Below, piece by piece: positions 41,905-48,798 of a stretch of 64,000 nucleotides of DNA. Under the pieces are notes generated by a model, which saw only the letters and a program-made list of their open reading frames with translations, made no database searches and was not told where the DNA came from. This DNA comes from Pseudanabaena sp. BC1403 (lineage in GTDB: Bacteria > Cyanobacteriota > Cyanobacteriia > Pseudanabaenales > Pseudanabaenaceae). Positions within the stretch are counted from its first letter, which is position 1. Each line of letters opens with the position of its first letter. The position numbers and the translations under genes were made by a program. The stretch spans positions 17,472 to 81,471 of the forward strand of contig NZ_PDDM01000026.1 in assembly GCF_002914585.1 (NCBI RefSeq), written 5' to 3'.

Positions 41905-41926
41905 TATATTGATATACATCGATATA
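41905..41926. promoter_or_regulatory. Candidate ArsR/SmtB operator before the permease operon
   Basis: The AT-rich near-palindrome TATATTGATATACATCGATA (plus TA) lies 58 bases upstream of the thioredoxin-like start. It resembles the ATATCGATAATTATCAATAT sequence in front of arsR. The remainder of the 449-base gap 41848-42296 is AT-rich leader without a gene I can support; it ends at the putA start. Confidence 0.5.
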
Positions 41927-42296
41927 TGAATTATAGAAGCAATAACTATGGAAAGCTGATTTCGTTATAATTTCTACACATGACTCAAAATATCTGACTC
42001 AAACAATTATCATCAATTTTTTTTGATTAATTTTTTGATTAAATACCTGTGCAGAATAAATAAATTACAGGTCTATATAATTTCTAGCAGCAAATCTGCT
42101 GGCGCTATTGCATAAATAGTTTTGTCATGACTTGTCTACAATTGACATGAAATTTTAGCCTATAGCGATCGCTGACAACCTATAAATAGCAACAATCACC
42201 GCCCCTAGATTTGCAACCCAAACTACCAAAGCGGCAAATAAGTAGAGGATGGTTACTAGCTATACTAAATGATTAAAAGGATTATGAGTTAAAGTC

Positions 42297-45200
42297 GTGG
42301 TTAGCCAAACGCAGCAAGCAAATAGCAAGTTTGAAAGTTCTCTAGATATCTCTAGGTATGAAGCGAAAACGCAGGAGATAGCTAAGAAGATTTTAAGTGG
42401 AACTGAAAAAAGTTCAATTTGGGCAAAACTATCGCAACTTAAAGATGATTTGCGCCTTGATGACAAGCTGATGGCTTGGACGATGGAAAATGAAGGCTTG
42501 CGGGTGCAATTATTTAGATTGATCGATTGCTTGCCAGCATTACAGAGCAAAGCTGAGATTGCAAGGCATATGCAAGAATATCTCACCAGCGATGCTGTCG
42601 AAGTTCCCGCTTTACGAGCCTTGTTAAATTTCAGTACCGACAATCGCAACTCGATTACGGCTACGGCGGCGGCAACAACCCTCTCGACTGCCGTGGGAAC
42701 TCTCGCTAAGCGCTATATTTGCGGTGAAAATTTGGGCGAAGCAACCAAATCGATTGAGAAACTAAGACGCGATCGCTTTGGCTTTACGATGGACTTGCTT
42801 GGTGAGGCAGTCATTAGCGAAGTAGAGGCGGGTGAATATCTAAATCGCTACATCGGCATGATGGAAGATTTGTCTAACAAGGCGAAGAATTGGGGTTTGA
42901 TCGATCAGATTGATAGAGCCGATAGTGAAGAACTGAAGCGCGTTCAGGTTTCTGTAAAGCTTAGTGCTTTCTATTCGCAGTTTGATCCACTTGATCCCAT
43001 TAAAACTACGGAGAAAGTCAGTGAACCCGCTAGAGTCCTATTGCGTAAGGCGCAAGCTTTAGGCTGTGGCATCCATTTTGACATGGAGCAGTATGAGTTC
43101 AAATCACTGACATTGCAAATTCTCAAACAAGTTCTAACGGAACCAGAATTTCGCGATCGCACCGATGTTGGTATCACCATCCAAGGCTATCTCCGCGATA
43201 GCGAACAGGATTTATTAGAACTAGTCGAATGGGCAAAACAACGCGGTAAGCCTGTCACTGTTCGTCTAGTTAAAGGCGCATATTGGGATCGTGAAACCAT
43301 TCGTTCCTATCAACAGGGTTGGGCTTTGCCAGTATTCTCTGACAAGGTTTCCACTGATGCCAACTATGAGCGCTTGATTCAGATTTTACTGGAAAATCAT
43401 CAATATCTCTATGCGGCGATTGGCAGCCATAACGCACGTTCTCTCGCTAAGGCGATCGCGATCGTCCAAACCCTAAATATCCCCAGTCGCGCCTTTGAAG
43501 CTCAATGTCTCTATGGCATGGGTGACAAATTTGCCAAGGCGATCGCGGATATGGGTTATCGTGTGCGCGTGTACTGCCCCTTTGGTGATCTCATCCCAGG
43601 GATGTCTTATTTGATTCGCCGTTTGTTGGAAAACACTGCTAATAGTTCCTTTTTGAGAATTAGTGGTGAAAGTAGCGATATTAATAAATTGATTGCGGCT
43701 CCCGTCAAGACCGATCGCGATTTGAATTACAACGGCGCACCTGTTCAAAATGTGTTTGACAATTTCGTGAATTCTAGCGATCGCGACTATGCGATTAATG
43801 AAGAGCGAGAAGCTGCCCAAACTGCTTTACAACAGGTTCGCCGCCAACTTGGTAAAACCTATTTGCCGATCATCAATGGTCAAGTTATAGAAACGGAAAC
43901 CTATATCGAATCCGTTAATCCCGCTAACTCTTCGCAAGTAGTCGGCAAAATCGGGCTAGCCAGCATCGACCAAGCCGAAGCCGCCGTGAAGTCAGCAAAA
44001 TCCGCCTTTGCGTCATGGAAGAAACTAAGCGCTAAAGAACGAGGTGATATTCTCCGTAAAGCTGCGGACATCATGGAAGAGAAGCGCGAAGAATTGATTG
44101 CATGGATTTGTTGGGAAGTTGCCAAACCGATCCGCGAAGGTGATGGCGAAGTTTCTGAAGCGATCGATTTCTGTCGCTACTATGCTAAAGAAATGGAACG
44201 CCTCGAATCGGGTGTACAGCGCAATATTCCTGGGGAAGATAATACTTACATCTATCAACCTCGTGGCGTGGTGGTAGTAATTTCGCCTTGGAACTTTCCC
44301 TTTGCGATCGCATTAGGCATGAGTGTAGCCGCGATCGCCGCAGGTAATACCGTCATTCTCAAGCCCGCCGAACAGTCCTCCGTAATTGGCGCAAAAATTG
44401 CGGAAGTTCTCCAAGCCGCAGGCTTGCCCACAGGTGTATTTAACTTCTTGCCTGCGATCGGTTCCACCGTTGGTGCGCACTTAGTCAAACATCCCGATGT
44501 GCATCTGATCGCCTTCACAGGTTCGCAACAAGTTGGCTGTCAAATCGTCACCGAAGCTTCCATTTTGCGTCCTAAACAGAAACACATGAAGCGTGTCATC
44601 GCCGAAATGGGCGGCAAAAATGGCATCATCATCGATGAGAGCGCCGACCTCGATCAAGCCGTAGTGGGTGTAATGAATTCCGCCTTTGGTTTCGCTGGTC
44701 AGAAATGTTCCGCTTGTTCCAGAGCGATCGTCCTCGCGCCTGTATACGATAACTTCATGGAGCGTCTGGTGGAAGCAACGCGATCGCTAAAAGTTGGTGA
44801 AGCCCATCTCCCTGATACCAAATTCAGCGCCGTTATCGATGAAGCCGCCCAGCAGAACATTCTCAACTACATCGCCAAAGGTAAAGAAACCGCGACACTC
44901 GCCTTTGAAGGTGAAGTTCCCAATCATGGATTCTATGTACCACCAACGATTTTTGGCGATGTCGATCCTGATAGTGCGATCGCCCAAGAGGAAATCTTTG
45001 GTCCCGTACTGGCGGTAATCAAAGCACAGAGTTTTGATGAGGCTTTAGCGATCGCGAATGGTACAAACTTCGCGCTCACTGGTGGCTTATATTCGCGCAC
45101 TCCTTCCCATATCGAACGTGCCTATCGCGAGTTTGAAGTTGGCAATCTCTACATCAATCGCGGCATCACAGGCGCATTGGTAGATCGCCATCCCTTCGGT

Positions 45201-45329
45201 GGTTTCAAGTTAAGCGGTATCGGTTCCAAGGCTGGCGGACGCGATTATCTATTGCAGTTCTTAGAGCCAAGGTCTATCACCGAAAACACTCAGCGTCAAG
45301 GCTTTGCACCTCTTGATGGTATCGAGTAA
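42297..45329 (+). CDS. putA: Bifunctional proline dehydrogenase / glutamate-semialdehyde dehydrogenase
   Basis: 1010 aa starting at GTG. The FAD proline dehydrogenase barrel is about 90-480 (VSVKLSAFYSQFDP, RLVKGAYWDRE, RAFEAQCLYGMGD, RVYCPFGDLIPGMSYLIRRL). The aldehyde dehydrogenase is about 510-990, with general base Glu in IAEMGGKNG and catalytic Cys in GFAGQKCSACSRA. It oxidises proline to glutamate in two steps with channelling. There is no N-terminal ribbon-helix-helix domain, so it does not repress its own gene. Length fits the short PutA type. A short palindromic terminator follows. Confidence 0.95.
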   Translation: MVSQTQQANSKFESSLDISRYEAKTQEIAKKILSGTEKSSIWAKLSQLKDDLRLDDKLMAWTMENEGLRVQLFRLIDCLPALQSKAEIARHMQEYLTSDAVEVPALRALLNFSTDNRNSITATAAATTLSTAVGTLAKRYICGENLGEATKSIEKLRRDRFGFTMDLLGEAVISEVEAGEYLNRYIGMMEDLSNKAKNWGLIDQIDRADSEELKRVQVSVKLSAFYSQFDPLDPIKTTEKVSEPARVLLRKAQALGCGIHFDMEQYEFKSLTLQILKQVLTEPEFRDRTDVGITIQGYLRDSEQDLLELVEWAKQRGKPVTVRLVKGAYWDRETIRSYQQGWALPVFSDKVSTDANYERLIQILLENHQYLYAAIGSHNARSLAKAIAIVQTLNIPSRAFEAQCLYGMGDKFAKAIADMGYRVRVYCPFGDLIPGMSYLIRRLLENTANSSFLRISGESSDINKLIAAPVKTDRDLNYNGAPVQNVFDNFVNSSDRDYAINEEREAAQTALQQVRRQLGKTYLPIINGQVIETETYIESVNPANSSQVVGKIGLASIDQAEAAVKSAKSAFASWKKLSAKERGDILRKAADIMEEKREELIAWICWEVAKPIREGDGEVSEAIDFCRYYAKEMERLESGVQRNIPGEDNTYIYQPRGVVVVISPWNFPFAIALGMSVAAIAAGNTVILKPAEQSSVIGAKIAEVLQAAGLPTGVFNFLPAIGSTVGAHLVKHPDVHLIAFTGSQQVGCQIVTEASILRPKQKHMKRVIAEMGGKNGIIIDESADLDQAVVGVMNSAFGFAGQKCSACSRAIVLAPVYDNFMERLVEATRSLKVGEAHLPDTKFSAVIDEAAQQNILNYIAKGKETATLAFEGEVPNHGFYVPPTIFGDVDPDSAIAQEEIFGPVLAVIKAQSFDEALAIANGTNFALTGGLYSRTPSHIERAYREFEVGNLYINRGITGALVDRHPFGGFKLSGIGSKAGGRDYLLQFLEPRSITENTQRQGFAPLDGIE

Positions 45330-45340
45330 TTAAAGTCAGG

Positions 45341-45363
45341 CAAGGGGCTTAAGCCCCTTGTTC
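45341..45363 (+). terminator. Terminator of putA
   Basis: 20-bp palindrome CAAGGGGCTTAAGCCCCTTG then TTCTTT, 11 bases after the stop. Confidence 0.8.
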
Positions 45364-45407
45364 TTTGGGATATACTTGATAAATGCTGTATCGCATCGCC
45401 TAAACCT

Positions 45408-45884
45408 ATGCTCCAGACTATCGAACAAAAAACTACGCTGTGTGATCGCGATCTGAATTTGTGGTTAGAAAAGGCGATCGCAAAATTAATAGCTGGTGAT
45501 TTTCAAAATCTAGATGTAGAAAACTTAATTGAGGAGTTAGAAGGTTTGGCGGGTAGAGATAGGCGTGATGCGAACTCAAGCGAAGATTGACTACACTCAT
45601 TGAGCATATTCTCAAGCGTTGCTATGTTAAGAGTGAGTATGACTATGCGGGGTGGGTTGTCACAATTGTGATGACTCGCAACGATATCCAAGATATTTCT
45701 CGAACAGTCTCCAAGTTTAAAAAGCTATATCAATAGTCCTGAGTTATTCCAAAAGGCTTTTGACGATGTGCTAAAGGTTGTGAAGGCTCATCCAGATTAT
45801 AAATCTGTAAATTTCCCTAAAATATGGCAGTTTAGCCGAGATATTGACGATATACTCAATGTTGACTTCTGGGAAAAAATTTAG
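45408..45884 (+). pseudogene. DUF29 gene with two compensating frameshifts
   Basis: The start (TIEQKTTLCDRDLNLWLEKA, then LDVENLIEELEGLAGRDRRD) is a DUF29 N terminus. At about 45570 the reading must shift one base to continue ELKRRLTTLIEHILKRCYVK and DYAGWVVTIVM. At about 45735 it returns to the first frame for NSPELFQKAFDDVLK and FPKIWQFSRDIDDIL. One base lost and one gained leave the gene broken; its stop at 45884 directly abuts the next ATG. DUF29 proteins are cyanobacterial, often multicopy and near toxin-antitoxin genes; function unknown. Confidence 0.8.
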
Positions 45885-46640
45885 ATGGATATAAAAGATG
45901 TCCCAAAAAATATGCGCCGAATCGGGATGCTTTTGTTCCGAAGTGCATTTATTGAAGCTTTACAAGGACACACTCCAATGTGTGTAGTTCATGCAGCCCA
46001 TGCAGCAGAAATTTTACTAAAAGCCAGAATAGCTCAAGAAGATCTTCTCCTAATTTTTTCTAGATTACCCAAATCAGATGCCAGCACAGAACCTCTTACA
46101 CTGACTGATTTGATAGAGAGTGGGTATACTTGGTCATATAAAGACTTACCCAATAAATTATTGGAAACTGCTGGAATTAAAATTAGTCAGACTGCTCAGT
46201 ACATTGAATTTGGTAAGCTAAGAAACCAAATTGTACACTTTTCAATGCCAAATGCTGAAAATCTAGATAAATTAACTCTAAATTATTCACTAGAATTACT
46301 AGATCCTTTAGTAGAAAGCTTTTGGGGCAGGTCAGTAATTGAATTTATAGCGCGAGATCCTTCTACCTCTAGTTATATTAGCTCTGGAATATTGGAAGCG
46401 CAGATATTGGGAGATTCTAACGATCAACGCTTAAGACGTTTGTTAGGTGACGGAAGTAAGAAAGCGTATGAAAGAATAAAAGAAGAATTAGAAAAATCAA
46501 AAACTGAGTTTGAGTATATAAATTCTCTAGATTCTAATGATATGGAGCATATATTTCCTGACACTAATACCATGCATTATGACGACTACGATCAATCGAT
46601 TGCAAATGAGAACTGGGAAAATTTTCTTGACTCTTTCTAA
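45885..46640 (+). CDS. HEPN-like domain protein
   Basis: 251 aa. The first 150 residues are mostly helical with AAHAAEILLKARIAQE and the sequence KLRNQIVHFS, containing Arg113-x4-His118, the catalytic RX4-6H signature of HEPN ribonucleases. A second helical part has KKAYERIKEELEKSKTEFEY, then an acidic tail rich in Asp and Asn. Many HEPN proteins are RNases in toxin-antitoxin or abortive-infection systems. The ATG follows the DUF29 stop without a gap. No family name recognised beyond HEPN. Confidence 0.65.
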   Translation: MDIKDVPKNMRRIGMLLFRSAFIEALQGHTPMCVVHAAHAAEILLKARIAQEDLLLIFSRLPKSDASTEPLTLTDLIESGYTWSYKDLPNKLLETAGIKISQTAQYIEFGKLRNQIVHFSMPNAENLDKLTLNYSLELLDPLVESFWGRSVIEFIARDPSTSSYISSGILEAQILGDSNDQRLRRLLGDGSKKAYERIKEELEKSKTEFEYINSLDSNDMEHIFPDTNTMHYDDYDQSIANENWENFLDSF

Positions 46641-46692
46641 GTTTCTTCATTACTACAGTTCCAAAATAAATATAAACTATTAGAGGCTTTGT

Positions 46693-46797
46693 GTTTAATT
46701 TGTGGTTAGAAGAGGCGATCTCCCTACTCTAGCTTATTAAAAAAAACTATGATTAAAACTCAAATTTTAGAAGCAATCAAACAAATGCCGAATAGCG
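46693..46797 (+). repeat. About 104-bp direct repeat, left copy
   Basis: TTTAATTTGTGGTTAGAAGA ... CAAATGCCGAATAGCG matches 47472-47574 at roughly 85-90% by eye. It contains a DUF29 piece (NLWLEEA) and the start of a small antitoxin-like frame (MIKTQILEAIKQMPNS). The two copies bracket the MNT/HEPN pair. Confidence 0.75.
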
Positions 46798-46810
46798 CTC
46801 CTCTAAACCT

Positions 46811-47134
46811 ATGCCTCAACCTATTGAACAAAAAATAAAATCACTCGCTCGTTCAGACGTTATGCAAACGCTCTCCATGCATCGCCATGAACTAAACAGA
46901 TTAGGCGTAAAATCTTTACGACTATTTGGTTCTGTAGCAAGAGATGAAGCAAGACCCGATAGTGATATTGACTTTTTAGTTGAATTTGTTAACGAACCTT
47001 CATTCTTTGAACTGTTTGAAGTGCAATATTTTCTTGAAGATCTATTCCATTGTAAAATCGACTTAGGAATGGAAGAATCATTGAAAGAGCATTTAAGAGA
47101 ACCAGTACTCAAGGATGTGATCTATGCCCTCTAG
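46811..47134 (+). CDS. mntA: MNT-type nucleotidyltransferase antitoxin (MntA)
   Basis: 107 aa with the minimal nucleotidyltransferase signature: RLFGSVARDEARPDSDIDFLV, with Gly40-Ser41 and Asp52, Asp54. In the well-studied MntA-HepT pair the antitoxin transfers AMP to a Tyr of HepT and silences it. The gene overlaps hepT by 11 bases. The first residues (MPQPIEQKIKSL) resemble the DUF29 start MLQTIEQK, so the 5' end may be a recombinant join. Confidence 0.85.
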   Translation: MPQPIEQKIKSLARSDVMQTLSMHRHELNRLGVKSLRLFGSVARDEARPDSDIDFLVEFVNEPSFFELFEVQYFLEDLFHCKIDLGMEESLKEHLREPVLKDVIYAL

Positions 47135-47465
47135 AGATTGGCAGCTAAGAATCACAGATATTTTGCAAGCCGTTCAAGATATCGAGCAATTTACGCAAGG
47201 GATGACTTTTGAAGAATTTAGCAAAAACAAGATGGTTGTCCAATCCGTGCTGTATAACTTCGTGATTATCGGTGAAGCATCCGCTAACATACCCGAAGAA
47301 ATTCAATTACTTCATCCAACAATCCCTTGGCGCAAAATGAGTGATATGCGAAACATAATGGCACATGAGTATTTTCAAGTAAACCTGTCTATCGTTTGGC
47401 AAACAATTCATAGGAATTTACCGCCGATTTTGCCAAAACTGGAAAAGGTCATAGAAAATCCATGA
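47124..47465 (+). CDS. hepT: HEPN toxin (HepT)
   Basis: A 113-aa DUF86 protein with the RX4HXY motif: Arg76, His81 and Tyr83 in MRNIMAHEYF. The Tyr is the site adenylylated by MntA. HepT cleaves RNA, including tRNA in characterised pairs. Helical throughout. It overlaps mntA, the standard antitoxin-first order. The pair sits between two direct repeats and DUF29 remnants. Confidence 0.88.
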   Translation: MPSRDWQLRITDILQAVQDIEQFTQGMTFEEFSKNKMVVQSVLYNFVIIGEASANIPEEIQLLHPTIPWRKMSDMRNIMAHEYFQVNLSIVWQTIHRNLPPILPKLEKVIENP

Positions 47466-47471
47466 TGTTTG

Positions 47472-47574
47472 GATTAATTTGTGGTTAGAAGAAGCGATTT
47501 TTTACTCTAACTTATTCAAAAAACGATGATTAAAACTCAAATTTTAGAGGCAATCCAACAAATGCCGAATAGCG
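47472..47574 (+). repeat. About 104-bp direct repeat, right copy
   Basis: Partner of 46693-46797. Downstream it runs into a 5' fragment of another DUF29 gene. The antitoxin-like frame here reads MIKTQILEAIQQMPNS and stops within four codons. Confidence 0.75.
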
Positions 47575-47592
47575 ATTATTGGAGGTAATCGA

Positions 47593-47688
47593 ATGAACCA
47601 GACTATCGGACAAAAAACAATGCTGTGCGATCGCAATCTTAATTTGTGGATAGAGAATGCGATCGCAAGTATCTACGACAATTCTTAG
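47593..47688 (+). pseudogene. 5' fragment of a DUF29 gene
   Basis: GGAGG precedes an ATG that opens MNQTIGQKTMLCDRNLNLWI then ENAIASIYDNS and a stop. It matches the first 25 codons of the DUF29 gene at 45408 (MLQTIEQKTTLCDRDLNLWL). The rest of the gene is missing. Confidence 0.7.
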
Positions 47689-47715
47689 AACCGTTGTTTT
47701 AAGATGATTGTGCAT

Positions 47716-48546
47716 CTAATCTCGATCTTCTTCGACTCGGCTTGCGCCTTTCTCATAGAGTTTACAAATACCGCGACGGCTGTTCTTAATAAAATTACAG
47801 AATAATTGAATATCAGGATTGTTAGCAAATTCGGGATCTGACTCTAGAAATTCGATCGCTTGAGTACGATTGCGAGCGGAATTATAGATCACTTCATATG
47901 CCGAGAGAATTGTCCGTCGGCGATCATGTCCAAAACCATTGCGACGTAGACCAAGACGATTTAGCCCACACACCATATTTGTGTCAACAGCCATGCAATA
48001 GGGCGGCACATCCATCCCAAGGCGAGTTTGTCCGCGAATCATCGCATAGGAACCGATGCGCGTGAATTGATGCACGACTGAGTCACCACCCATAAAGGCA
48101 TAGTCATGCACTTCTACATGACCCGCCAACAACACATTATTTACTAAAATTACGCGATCGCCGATCGAGCAGTTATGGGCTATATGCGCACCAGTAAAAA
48201 ATAAATTGTCATTACCGATTTTAGTTGCTGAGCCTTCCTTCGTACCTCGATTGACCGTCACGTACTCTCGCAACACATTGCGATCGCCGATTTCCACAAA
48301 ACTAATTGCACCTTTGTAGGAAGTGTCCTGAGGTTCAGAGCCAACGATTGCCCCGTAGCCTATTTGGTTATCATTGCCAATCTTGGTATGCCCAGTGATG
48401 ATTGCCCTAGCGCGAATCTCACAGCGATCGCCGATCTTCACAAATTCGTCAACAATGGCATCGGCTCCAATGGATGTGCCTTCGCCAATCTTGGCATTGG
48501 GATGGACGATGGCGCGGGGATGAATCGTGATATTGGTATTAGGCAT
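47716..48546 (-). CDS. lpxA: UDP-N-acetylglucosamine acyltransferase
   Basis: A 276-aa left-handed beta-helix protein, hexapeptide repeats through most of the length (IHPRAIVHPNAKIGEG, IGDRCEIRARAII) with the catalytic His in GAHIAHNCSIGD. It adds the first acyl chain in lipid A synthesis. In many cyanobacteria it sits after fabZ and lpxC; here it stands alone, between a toxin-antitoxin island and a hybrid kinase. Confidence 0.95.
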   Translation of the reverse strand: MPNTNITIHPRAIVHPNAKIGEGTSIGADAIVDEFVKIGDRCEIRARAIITGHTKIGNDNQIGYGAIVGSEPQDTSYKGAISFVEIGDRNVLREYVTVNRGTKEGSATKIGNDNLFFTGAHIAHNCSIGDRVILVNNVLLAGHVEVHDYAFMGGDSVVHQFTRIGSYAMIRGQTRLGMDVPPYCMAVDTNMVCGLNRLGLRRNGFGHDRRRTILSAYEVIYNSARNRTQAIEFLESDPEFANNPDIQLFCNFIKNSRRGICKLYEKGASRVEEDRD

Positions 48547-48607
48547 AGAAATGGCGGTCTACAGTCTTTGGGCGCTAGAAAACAACCAATAGTTTATCGC
48601 AATCATC

Positions 48608-48724
48608 AGTAAAGTTTTCAAGTTTTCAGCTTGCCGTAGGCAAGCTGAAAACTTGAAAACTTTACTGGGTTGGATTTTTTAGTTTTTAAATGAGCATTTG
48701 CTCATTTAAAAACTAAAAAATCCA
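48608..48724. repeat. Two tandem perfect hairpins
   Basis: First: 28-bp arms 48608-48635 and 48639-48666 around GTA, inner CAGCTTGCC/GGCAAGCTG. Second: 26-bp arms 48671-48696 and 48699-48724 with a 2-base loop. They lie between lpxA and the hybrid kinase on the same strand. Confidence 0.88.
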
Positions 48725-48798
48725 GAGATTAGACAAGACCAATATCAAGGATTTACCTCGCTATGCGCTGCAAATCCCTATATCAAGTCACGGTGACT

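Noticed and set aside
42260..42649. 129-codon minus-strand frame over the putA start
   Set aside because: Antisense to the PutA N terminus, with no motif; the putA GTG start is supported by the protein family.
45408..47700. CRISPR or phage content in the DUF29/HEPN island
   Set aside because: The repeats are two long direct copies with no regular spacers; no cas, integrase or structural phage gene is visible.
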